From JBDKGH01 sp039798265 (GTDB taxonomy: Bacteria > Bacteroidota > Bacteroidia > Flavobacteriales_D > Sanyastnellaceae): DNA of 64,000 nt. Shown piece after piece: positions 5,655 through 13,164 of this stretch (its first letter is position 1; the number at the start of each line of letters is the position of its first letter). The notes under the pieces were generated by a model. It searched no databases. It was given only the letters and a program-made list of their open reading frames with translations, and had not been told where the DNA came from. The stretch spans positions 3,525 to 67,524 of the forward strand of contig JBDKGH010000029.1 of NCBI GenBank assembly GCA_039798265.1, in the 5' to 3' direction. The translations under genes and the position numbers were made by a program.

Positions 5655-7048
5655 TCGTAATATCCTAAAATAGACAAGACTTCTTTTGGCTTCTGCTCGT
5701 GAGCAAACTCCTTGTACTTTAGTTTACCCTTCGCATCGCGATCGATCAAAATATGCCGTGGCGATGGCACAAGACAATGGTGAATGCCCCCGAAACCTCC
5801 TAAAGTTTCTTGATAAGCACCCGTATTGAAAAACCCTATGTATTGGTCTTGATCGGGATAATATTTCGGTAAATAGATGGCATTGGTATGCTGCTCCGAA
5901 TTATAATAATCATCACTGTCGCACGTCAATCCACCTAGGAATACACGCTCGTAGTTTTCTCCCCAGTTGTTGACTGGCAATAAGATGAACCGCTTGTTGA
6001 TGGCCCATGTATCGGGTAGTGTAGTCATGAATGAAGAGTCAATCATGTTCCACTTTTCGCGATCGTTTTGTTCTTTTTGATGGAGAATTTTATAGAGTGC
6101 CCCACCACTTTCACCTACCGTAAACGAACCAAATTCTGTGTAGATATTAGGCACTGGAACACCTGCCTCGTCGCAAGCTGATTTTACCTGACGTAAAATT
6201 TCGGTAACCATGTACTGGTAATCGAAATTGAATACCAACGAATTTTTAATAGGGAAACCTCCACCGATATTCAAACTATCTAGCGTTGGGCATAACTCGC
6301 GCAACTCGCAATATACCTTCAAACACTTCACCAATTCATTCCAGTAGTAGGCGGTATCCTTGATACCCGAATTGATGAAGAAGTGAAGCATTTTCAAACG
6401 AAGATTCGGATCTTCATGAATCACCTTTTTGTAAAAACGAGTGATGTTTTTATAGCCAATACCCAATCGCGAGGTATAAAACTCAAACTTCGGTTCTTCT
6501 TCGCTCGCAATACGCAATCCGATATTCAAAGGCTCATCTACGCGCTCTTTGAATACATTCAACTCGTATGCATTATCGATCACCGGAACAATATTTTCAA
6601 AGCCATCGGCTTTTAAGTCCAAAATTCGTTGAACATATTCTTCCTTCTTAAACCCATTACAAATCACACGCTGCGACTTATCGATTTTTTTCAATGTCAC
6701 CAAACGGCGAATGAGATCAATATCGTAGGCAGAAGATGTTTCGAGGTGAATGTTATTTTTCAGCGCTTCTTCCAACACATAGCGGAAGTGCGAGCTTTTT
6801 GTGCAATAGCAGTAATGATATTCGCCTTCATACCCCACTTCTTCGCGCGCTATTTCAAACCATTTCTTTGCGCGTTGAATGTTCTGTGAAATTTTGGGGA
6901 GATACGTGAACTTTAGTGGCGTTCCGTATTTACGGATCAAATCCATCAAAGGGATTTCGTGAAAAAGCAACTCTTCATTTTCCAAGCGGAATTCCTCTTG
7001 GGGCCAGTCAAAGGTTTGCTCAATAAGGTCGATGTATTTTGTTTTCAT
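5651..7048 (-). CDS. speA: arginine decarboxylase, flavobacterial type
   Basis: A 465-residue PLP enzyme of the alanine-racemase fold-III group. It has the YCTKSSH lysine motif near residue 83, ASEEEPKFEFYTSRLGIG, the glycine loop LNIGGGFP and a C-terminal CDSDDYY segment with the conserved Cys-Asp of the decarboxylase active site. It matches my recollection of the shorter Flavobacteriia arginine decarboxylases rather than the 630-residue E. coli SpeA. It would form agmatine for polyamine synthesis. No agmatinase gene is adjacent. A 36-codon frame with two adjacent arginine codons lies 58 bases upstream. Confidence 0.85.
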   Translation of the reverse strand: MKTKYIDLIEQTFDWPQEEFRLENEELLFHEIPLMDLIRKYGTPLKFTYLPKISQNIQRAKKWFEIAREEVGYEGEYHYCYCTKSSHFRYVLEEALKNNIHLETSSAYDIDLIRRLVTLKKIDKSQRVICNGFKKEEYVQRILDLKADGFENIVPVIDNAYELNVFKERVDEPLNIGLRIASEEEPKFEFYTSRLGIGYKNITRFYKKVIHEDPNLRLKMLHFFINSGIKDTAYYWNELVKCLKVYCELRELCPTLDSLNIGGGFPIKNSLVFNFDYQYMVTEILRQVKSACDEAGVPVPNIYTEFGSFTVGESGGALYKILHQKEQNDREKWNMIDSSFMTTLPDTWAINKRFILLPVNNWGENYERVFLGGLTCDSDDYYNSEQHTNAIYLPKYYPDQDQYIGFFNTGAYQETLGGFGGIHHCLVPSPRHILIDRDAKGKLKYKEFAHEQKPKEVLSILGYYD

Positions 7049-7106
7049 GAAAAAAAATGCGGTTGAAGAATGTTGATGTGGTCGGTGGCTGGAAACAACC
7101 CTCGAT

Positions 7107-7217
7107 TCAGATTCTTCTCGGATATACCGCCTGTGTTTCCACTACAACAGAAGTGAAACTACACGTTACTCGCATCCCTTTCAGGGGCTGAACGAGTGAG
7201 TTGGTCATTTGTCTCAT
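7107..7217 (-). CDS. possible 36-residue leader peptide upstream of arginine decarboxylase
   Basis: An ATG-started frame on the decarboxylase strand encodes 36 residues ending VYPRRI, with two consecutive AGA arginine codons just before ATC and the stop. It is the only reasonable short frame in the 261-base gap 7049-7309, and its stop lies 58 bases before the speA ATG. Between them is a weak GGTTG/CAACC pairing followed by an eight-base T-run close to the ATG. A leader peptide sensing arginine or polyamines would fit this layout, but translation and conservation are unproven. The gap otherwise shows no recognisable RNA gene. Confidence 0.35.
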   Translation of the reverse strand: MRQMTNSLVQPLKGMRVTCSFTSVVVETQAVYPRRI

Positions 7218-7309
7218 TAACACTAAAAAAGTCATCGGCTTTGCGCGCTGAATAAGAATGCAATTTTACTTCAGGATTTGCTTTTTTGCCCCATTTTTTT
7301 TCGGTTTTT

Positions 7310-8347
7310 TCACAGCCACTTTTTCCGCTGAAAATAGACCAGCATTCCGATGGTTACCAATCCCATAAACCCTAGAACGTAGTAATAGCCATAGGTCCAT
7401 TTTAACTCGGGCATATACTCGAAATTCATTCCATAAACCCCCACCACAAAGGTGAGCGGAACGAAGATGGTAGTAATAATGGTCAAAACGCGCATCACAT
7501 TGTTCGTGCGCACACTCAAACTCGCATGATGCAAGTCGAGCAAGTTCACAATCATTTCGCGATACATCGCTAAGTTCTCCGACTCGTAAATGATATGGTC
7601 GTACAAATCGCGGTAATACTTCCCGATGTTGTCATCCAACTCTTTTTGAATCAAATTGATAGCCTCCTTGAGTGGATCTATGCTCCGTTTGAAGTCCAGC
7701 AGTTCTTTTCGAAGGGATAGAATCTGAATAAGGGTAGTTTCATTGCTTTTCCGAAGCACCAACCGTTCTAGCTTTACCAGCTGCTCTCCATAATTTTCCG
7801 ATACCGCTATGTAGTTGTCAATAATCACATCGAGCAACAAATAAGAGAGGTAATAGCCATCCTTTGACCGCACACGACCTTTGGCCGTGCGAATGCGCTC
7901 GCGAATACCATCGAAGCTATCGCCTGGTCGCTCTTGAAACGAAACCACAAAGCCCTGTCCCACGATGAGACTAAACTGCTCTACATTCAGTGCTTTTGTC
8001 TTTTTATCAAAGTCTAACATCTTCAGAGTAAGAAAGTGATAGCTATCAAAAAACTCGACCTTAGGCCTACTCTCTGAATTCATGATGTCTTCTAGCACCA
8101 GTATATGCACACCCAACATATCCCCTATTCCCGATACTACTTGCTGATCGTGTATGCCATCCACATCAATCCATACCACTTTGCCTTCTTCCATTACATC
8201 TCGGCATTGCTCCCATGAGGTGAGCTGCTCTTCCTTCACGGTGTCGTTGTTGTATGAAAAAATCCGGATGCCCACTCTTTCCTGACGCGCGTCACCAATG
8301 TACACTAACGATCCAGGGCCGAGGCCAGCTTTCGATGCTCTATTCAT
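7310..8347 (-). CDS. corA: CorA-type magnesium/cobalt transporter
   Basis: A 345-residue protein with a large N-terminal cytoplasmic domain, a long coiled helix (about 190-270) and two C-terminal membrane helices. The CorA signature Gly-Met-Asn is at 306-308, followed by FEYMPEL in the periplasmic loop, and the basic tail RKKWL ends the protein. CorA forms pentameric Mg2+ channels in the inner membrane. The gene stands alone, divergent from mpl. Confidence 0.93.
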   Translation of the reverse strand: MNRASKAGLGPGSLVYIGDARQERVGIRIFSYNNDTVKEEQLTSWEQCRDVMEEGKVVWIDVDGIHDQQVVSGIGDMLGVHILVLEDIMNSESRPKVEFFDSYHFLTLKMLDFDKKTKALNVEQFSLIVGQGFVVSFQERPGDSFDGIRERIRTAKGRVRSKDGYYLSYLLLDVIIDNYIAVSENYGEQLVKLERLVLRKSNETTLIQILSLRKELLDFKRSIDPLKEAINLIQKELDDNIGKYYRDLYDHIIYESENLAMYREMIVNLLDLHHASLSVRTNNVMRVLTIITTIFVPLTFVVGVYGMNFEYMPELKWTYGYYYVLGFMGLVTIGMLVYFQRKKWL

Positions 8348-8409
8348 TTTTATCGCTTTGAAAGGCTAAGCTACTGCTTCACCGCTCTGAACATTCCTTT
8401 TTGGAAAAA

Positions 8410-8417
8410 TGATTTTG
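8410..8417 (+). promoter_or_regulatory. possible -7 box of mpl
   Basis: TGATTTTG differs by one base from TAnnTTTG. It would place the transcript start near 8421, just before the in-frame ATG at 8428 and 58 bases before GTG 8479. Confidence 0.3.
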
Positions 8418-8478
8418 AACAGGCCAAATGCTTGTTCAGAAAGCAAGCACCTTTGATGCATTAATTACAGACTCAACC

Positions 8479-9834
8479 GTGAAAGTACATTTGATCGCCA
8501 TCGGCGGAAGTGCCATGCACAACCTAGCCATTGCTCTTCACCTCAAAGGTTTTGAAGTAACCGGCAGTGACGACGAAATTTTCGAACCTTCCAAAGGTCG
8601 ATTGAAAAAGTATGGACTACTCCCTGCCACCGAAGGTTGGGATGCCGCTTTTATTCACGAAAATCTCGACGCTGTGATTGTGGGCATGCACGCTAGAGCT
8701 GACAATCCCGAGTTGATCAAAGCACAAGAGTTGGGGTTGAAAATATATTCGTACCCCGAGTATCTCTATGAGCAAACCAAAGAGAAAACGCGCGTAGTGA
8801 TTGGCGGTAGCCATGGCAAAACATCCATCACCGCAATGGTACTGCATGCGCTAGCCCACAATCAAATGGAAACGGACTACATGGTGGGCGCTCAATTGGC
8901 CGGTTTTGAATGCATGGTAAAACTTTCCGCAGATTCTCCACGAGCCATCTTAGAAGGCGATGAATACCTGAGCTCACCCATTGATCGCCGACCAAAGTTT
9001 CACTTATACCACCCCAACATTGCTCTCATCAGCGGCATTGCTTGGGACCATATCAATGTATTTCCAACCTTCGAAAACTACGTGGATCAATTCCGCATAT
9101 TTATTGATAAAATCGAAGCTGGTGGAACCCTCGTTTATTGCGAGGCGGATAAAGAAGTAAAAAAACTGTGTGCCCACTATCGCCCAGACATTCAGCATTT
9201 GCCTTACTCTGAACATCCGCATTTTATTGAAAACGGAACTACCTTCCTGATCACGGATCAAGGCCATCTGCCTCTTTTAATTTTCGGACGACACAATTTG
9301 CAAAATCTAAATGGCGCTCGGTTAGTCTGCGAATCTCTCGGTATGAGCTCCGCTCAGTTCTACGAAGCCATCCAGAGTTTCGGCGGAGCAGCGCGAAGAT
9401 TAGAATTGGTAAAAAAGTCAGAAAGCACTGCTGTGTATAAAGACTTTGCCCACTCTCCTTCTAAGCTAAAAGCAACCACTGCCGCCCTAAAAGAGCAATA
9501 CCCTAACCGTCACTTAGTGGCCTGTATGGAACTGCATACGTTTAGCAGTCTCAATGCTAATTTTCTCGGTGAGTATAAGGACTCGATGTCCACGGCAGAT
9601 GAGGCCTTTGTGTATTATAATCCGCACACCATCGAGCATAAAAAATTAGCTCCCATTTCAGAAGCACAAGTGCTCGAAGCCTTCGGAGGGACGAATGTGC
9701 GCGTATTTACCCAATCCGCTCAACTCATCGAAGAATTGACTTCTCGCAACTGGGAAAATCAAAATCTACTGCTGATGACCAGTGGCAATTTTGATGGGGT
9801 CGATTTCGCTGAACTCGCTAATCGCGTTTGCTAA
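8479..9834 (+). CDS. mpl: UDP-N-acetylmuramate--L-alanyl-gamma-D-glutamyl-meso-2,6-diaminoheptandioate ligase
   Basis: A Mur-ligase family protein that attaches recycled murein tripeptide to UDP-MurNAc. It shows the N-terminal IAIGGSAMHNLA nucleotide-fold motif, the ATP loop GGSHGKTSI, the EGDEYLSS metal-site region and the C-terminal domain with DFAHSPSKL. The start is placed at GTG 8479 because the conserved fold begins at once (KVHLIAIGG). An in-frame ATG at 8428 would add 17 residues that look unconserved; it remains possible because a candidate -7 box lies just before it. The 3' end overlaps the convergent permease gene by 17 bases. Confidence 0.9.
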   Translation: MKVHLIAIGGSAMHNLAIALHLKGFEVTGSDDEIFEPSKGRLKKYGLLPATEGWDAAFIHENLDAVIVGMHARADNPELIKAQELGLKIYSYPEYLYEQTKEKTRVVIGGSHGKTSITAMVLHALAHNQMETDYMVGAQLAGFECMVKLSADSPRAILEGDEYLSSPIDRRPKFHLYHPNIALISGIAWDHINVFPTFENYVDQFRIFIDKIEAGGTLVYCEADKEVKKLCAHYRPDIQHLPYSEHPHFIENGTTFLITDQGHLPLLIFGRHNLQNLNGARLVCESLGMSSAQFYEAIQSFGGAARRLELVKKSESTAVYKDFAHSPSKLKATTAALKEQYPNRHLVACMELHTFSSLNANFLGEYKDSMSTADEAFVYYNPHTIEHKKLAPISEAQVLEAFGGTNVRVFTQSAQLIEELTSRNWENQNLLLMTSGNFDGVDFAELANRVC

Positions 9835-10903
9835 TCAGCGGCCACACTTCTCCGAAAATAATGCGTAGGATTACATAAGCGGGCAAGGCCACGGCCATAG
9901 CCGTAATACCTCCTATGGTGGCTGCCGCTAACAGAAGCACAAACAATTCTAAGGGATGCGTATCAACGCTCGGGCCTAGTACAAAAGGTTGAACCAACCA
10001 GCCGTCTATCACCTGTGCGATGAGGAATACCCCTATCACCTTCATACCTAACACGGTTAATACCGCATTGGGGTCAGCTGCTAGACCAGTGCTGCAACCC
10101 ACCACTAGACCAAACAAGAGGGCTACCAAGGGACCTACATAAGGAACAATATTCGCAAGGCCAGCAAATATGCCAATGAGTAGTGCATTGGGCACACCAA
10201 AAATCATACAGCCCACACTCACCACCACCATCATAATCAAGGTTTGAAAAAGCAATCCGATAAAATAGCGCGTAAGCATTTTATGCGAATGACTGATGAT
10301 GGTTTTTGCTACTTCACGATGGCGTTCCGGTGTGAGTCTAAAAACGATTTTAGAAAAAAGAGAAGCGTCTTTTAAAAAGAAAAAAGACATAAACAAGACC
10401 GCCAGAAACCCGGTGATGAGATTGCCCACAATACTTACGGCATCTGTTACCACTCCCGTAACACCTTCCAAACTCATAATTTCACGCACCTTGTGTAAAC
10501 CGTAATCATAGATGTCGGTAGAATTTAGTTCGAGTCCTAAACCATCGAGCCATGCACTTAGTCCGCCCAATCGTGTTTGAATACCACTTATAATCAAGTC
10601 AGGATCAATAGACGAAAAATAAGCTACCTCATTTGCCACTAAGGGAGCGAACAGAGCCAAAATGCCGACTATTACAGAAAGCAAAAAAACAAGTGTAATT
10701 AATGCCGCAATGGAGCGTGGAAGTTGAAACTTTCGCCACTTCAATTTCCGCAGCAATTCTACTATCGGATCTCCGATAAAAGAGATGACTACAGCGATAA
10801 TTAAATAGATCAGTATGGTGCGGAAAACATAGAGCACTCCGAGCACCGCTGCTGCTCCTAGCAGCCACCAAAATCTATTGGACTGTTCAGTCTTCGATGA
10901 CAT
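9818..10903 (-). CDS. AI-2E/PerM family membrane protein
   Basis: A 361-residue protein with about eight membrane helices in the PerM/YdiK/TqsA pattern: an N-terminal hairpin, a soluble middle segment, helices around 150-175, then the conserved GIFAGLANIVPYVGPL motif and a closing group of helices. Members export small molecules or act in Na+/H+ exchange, and the family name from TqsA does not prove AI-2 transport. Its start overlaps the end of sixA by 17 bases, so the two genes form one transcript. Confidence 0.88.
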   Translation of the reverse strand: MSSKTEQSNRFWWLLGAAAVLGVLYVFRTILIYLIIAVVISFIGDPIVELLRKLKWRKFQLPRSIAALITLVFLLSVIVGILALFAPLVANEVAYFSSIDPDLIISGIQTRLGGLSAWLDGLGLELNSTDIYDYGLHKVREIMSLEGVTGVVTDAVSIVGNLITGFLAVLFMSFFFLKDASLFSKIVFRLTPERHREVAKTIISHSHKMLTRYFIGLLFQTLIMMVVVSVGCMIFGVPNALLIGIFAGLANIVPYVGPLVALLFGLVVGCSTGLAADPNAVLTVLGMKVIGVFLIAQVIDGWLVQPFVLGPSVDTHPLELFVLLLAAATIGGITAMAVALPAYVILRIIFGEVWPLISKRD

Positions 10904-11399
10904 GTTTCTTGGGATAATCGTATTCAGCCAAAGTACCTAATCCTTCGCTTACCATAGCCCAATCATCGATATTTAACTCAATTTTGGCCACCGCGCAGGT
11001 AGGCATGCTCATCATTTCTCCGGTTAAATAATAGAGCAGTTCACTCATACCCGGATTATGACCGAATAAAACAACTTCGGAGTGTTTATTCTCGAGACCA
11101 TTAACAATAGCCAACAAGTCTGAAAGCGGTGCGTGATAGATCGCTTTTTCATTCTTCAAAACCACTGGTTTTCCCCATTCCTCATGCAGGGCGATTACAA
11201 AAAACTGAGCCGTGGTGTGCGCGCGCTTTGCCGTGCTACTGATCAAATGCACCTTCGGTGAAAATATCTTGGCCCAGCGCTTAGCCATAAAGGGTGCGGC
11301 TTTCATTCCTCTATCGTTCAAAGGGCGCTCAAAATCGGGTTGGCCTTCTATTGCCCAACTCGATTTGGCATGGCGAATTAAGATTAAGGTTTTTGGCAT
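10887..11399 (-). CDS. sixA: SixA-type phosphohistidine phosphatase
   Basis: A 170-residue histidine phosphatase of the phosphoglycerate-mutase superfamily. It has the RHAKSSW catalytic motif at residues 9-15, LNDRGMKAA, STAKRAHTTA and the second histidine in FGHNPGMS. SixA proteins remove phosphate from histidine in phosphotransfer proteins, but the target here is not visible. It is the first gene of a two-gene transcript with the downstream permease and has one of the best promoters in the window. Confidence 0.88.
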   Translation of the reverse strand: MPKTLILIRHAKSSWAIEGQPDFERPLNDRGMKAAPFMAKRWAKIFSPKVHLISSTAKRAHTTAQFFVIALHEEWGKPVVLKNEKAIYHAPLSDLLAIVNGLENKHSEVVLFGHNPGMSELLYYLTGEMMSMPTCAVAKIELNIDDWAMVSEGLGTLAEYDYPKKHVIED

Positions 11400-11416
11400 A
11401 TGTGGTTCTAATCTTT

Positions 11417-11447
11417 CAAAAGTAGGCGCTGCACCACCATTTTCAAA
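11417..11447 (-). promoter_or_regulatory. promoter of sixA (TTTG-N19-TACTTTTG)
   Basis: On the minus strand, TTTG (11444-11447) and TACTTTTG (11417-11424) are separated by 19 bases, an exact Bacteroidota promoter. The expected transcript start is near 11413, 14 bases before the sixA ATG. Confidence 0.75.
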
Positions 11448-11482
11448 GGCTTTTTTCCTATTTGGGTATTCAAAAACTATTT

Positions 11483-11498
11483 TTTAGACAAGCCTAAA
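11483..11498 (+). promoter_or_regulatory. candidate DtxR-family operator with overlapping promoter
   Basis: TTTAGACAAGCCTAAA is an imperfect palindrome (12 of 16 positions symmetric; TTTAG-N6-CTAAA) 30 bases before the ATG of the DtxR-family regulator. A -7-like box TATCTTCG follows at 11513-11520, so the palindrome covers the expected -33 region, a position suited to repression. Autoregulation by the encoded metal-sensing repressor is inference. Confidence 0.55.
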
Positions 11499-11527
11499 TT
11501 TATTTTTTTGTCTATCTTCGCACTACC

Positions 11528-12187
11528 ATGAACCAAACCGCCGAAAATTACCTCAAAGGATTACACGCCCTCAGCGAGCGTTTTCCAAAGGGGGTAACCA
11601 CCAACGCGCTAGCCGAACACCTCTCTACCAAGGCTTCGAGCATCACGGATATGCTCAAAAAGCTGCATGAAAAAGGCTTGGTGAAACACGAAAAATATCA
11701 AGGCACGGTGCTCTCTGCCAAAGGCAAAAAAATTGCTTTGCAAGTAGTGCGCAAGCACCGACTATGGGAAGTATTTCTGGTAGAAAAATTACACTTTGGC
11801 TGGGATCAGGTACACGAAATAGCCGAGCAATTGGAGCACATTCAATCCACCGAATTAGTAGATCGCCTAAGCGAATTTTTGGGTCATCCGCGCTTCGATC
11901 CACATGGCGATCCCATTCCCGATGCCAAAGGAAACTTTTTAGAGGAAAAAGTGGTTTTGCTTTCAGCGGTCAACACTCATCAAAAAATGTTGCTTCGCGG
12001 GGTAAAAGATCACAGCACTGCTTTTCTTCAACACCTAAAAAAACTTGGACTCGTTCCCGGACAAAAATTTCAGCTCCTTCACCGCATGGAGTATGACGGC
12101 ACTTGCGAAGTACAACTGCATGGTTCAAAAGAAAAAATACAAATCAGTCAACTAACCGCTGACAACTTAATCTGCGTAGCCTTATGA
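11528..12187 (+). CDS. DtxR/MntR-family metal-dependent transcriptional repressor
   Basis: A 219-residue protein with the N-terminal winged helix (NQTAENYLKGLHAL, then LSTKASSITDMLKKLHEKGLV), the metal-binding dimerisation domain (about 65-140, with the RKHRLWEVFLVEKL and HPRFDPHGDPIP motifs) and a C-terminal FeoA/SH3-like domain (about 145-219). Such proteins repress metal uptake genes when loaded with Mn2+ or Fe2+. Its stop codon overlaps the ATG of a ZIP transporter, so sensor and transporter are co-expressed. The metal cannot be decided from sequence. Confidence 0.9.
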   Translation: MNQTAENYLKGLHALSERFPKGVTTNALAEHLSTKASSITDMLKKLHEKGLVKHEKYQGTVLSAKGKKIALQVVRKHRLWEVFLVEKLHFGWDQVHEIAEQLEHIQSTELVDRLSEFLGHPRFDPHGDPIPDAKGNFLEEKVVLLSAVNTHQKMLLRGVKDHSTAFLQHLKKLGLVPGQKFQLLHRMEYDGTCEVQLHGSKEKIQISQLTADNLICVAL

Positions 12188-13026
12188 TTGAAAACCATTC
12201 GCTCTTTCAACCTATCCTCGACTTTTTCGGAAGCATTCATCCCGTATGGGGTGCTTTTATTGCCACCACCTTTACCTGGTTAGTAACAGCCGCGGGCGCA
12301 GCCTTGGTCTTTTTATTCAAAGACATGAGCCGCAAAGTTCTCGATGGCATGTTAGGATTCACAGGAGGCGTAATGATTGCGGCAAGCTTCTGGTCGTTAT
12401 TGGCACCGGCGATTGAAATGAGCCCGGGAGAAGGATTTACCAAAGCCATTCCCGCCGCCGTAGGTTTCGGATTGGGAGCCTTATTTCTTTTTGGTCTTGA
12501 TAAACTATTACCTCATTTGCACCTCAACTTTCCATCGGAGAAGGCCGAAGGACCGGAAACCAAATGGCACCGAACCATCCTGCTCGTGCTAGCCATTACG
12601 CTGCACAACATTCCCGAAGGACTTGCGGTAGGCGTACTATTTGGAGGTGTAGCTGCTGGTATTCCAGAAGCATCCATTGGCGGAGCAGTGGCGCTAGCCA
12701 TCGGTATTGGACTACAAAACTTCCCCGAAGGTATTGCGGTTTCTTTTCCTCTTCGCCGACATGGCCTTTCGCGCACCAAGAGCTTCATGTACGGTCAGCT
12801 TTCCGCTATAGTGGAACCCGTAGCCGGCGTTATTGGGGCATTAGCCGTTATTCAACTGCAGCCTATACTTCCCTATGCACTCGCCTTTGCTGCCGGAGCC
12901 ATGATCTATGTGGTGATCGAAGAAGTGGTGCCCGAAACCCAACAAGACAAATACACCGACGTGGCCACCTTAGGACTTATTGGTGGATTTTTAGTGATGA
13001 TGCTTCTCGACGTGGGATTAGGCTAG
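12184..13026 (+). CDS. ZIP-family divalent metal transporter
   Basis: A 280-residue inner membrane protein with eight predicted helices. The helix IV motif HNIPEG is at 141-146 and helix V has QNFPEG at 178-183, where the usual first histidine is replaced by glutamine. The loop between helices III and IV carries HLHLN, a likely metal-binding stretch. ZIP proteins move Zn2+, Fe2+ or Mn2+ into the cytoplasm. It overlaps the upstream DtxR-family gene by 4 bases, which suggests Mn or Fe control rather than zinc (inference). Confidence 0.9.
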   Translation: MIENHSLFQPILDFFGSIHPVWGAFIATTFTWLVTAAGAALVFLFKDMSRKVLDGMLGFTGGVMIAASFWSLLAPAIEMSPGEGFTKAIPAAVGFGLGALFLFGLDKLLPHLHLNFPSEKAEGPETKWHRTILLVLAITLHNIPEGLAVGVLFGGVAAGIPEASIGGAVALAIGIGLQNFPEGIAVSFPLRRHGLSRTKSFMYGQLSAIVEPVAGVIGALAVIQLQPILPYALAFAAGAMIYVVIEEVVPETQQDKYTDVATLGLIGGFLVMMLLDVGLG

Positions 13027-13107
13027 CGTTGATAACTCGTTAACTCTTTTTTAATCGTTGACAGCTATGGACATTAGCCCCTTTCGTCAAGGAATTGCGA
13101 AAAGTCA

Positions 13108-13140
13108 TTTGCATACGGTAGTTGATTTAACCTAACTTTG
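13108..13140 (+). promoter_or_regulatory. promoter of pyrG (TTTG-N21-TAACTTTG)
   Basis: TTTG (13108-13111) and TAACTTTG (13133-13140) are 21 bases apart. The in-frame TTG codon at 13138 is part of this -7 box and so cannot be the translation start. The transcript would begin near 13144, 21 bases before ATG 13165. Confidence 0.75.
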
Positions 13141-13164
13141 CCTCCCGTATCCAAGAATACGGAA

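Noticed and set aside
7049..7309. A tRNA, riboswitch or small RNA in the longest gap
   Set aside because: No cloverleaf, GTTCRA loop or known riboswitch core was seen; only the possible leader peptide stands out.
12564..13043. A 159-codon + strand frame overlapping the ZIP gene in another frame
   Set aside because: Its sequence is rich in Arg, Ser, His and Trp, typical of a shifted frame, while the other frame has clear ZIP motifs.
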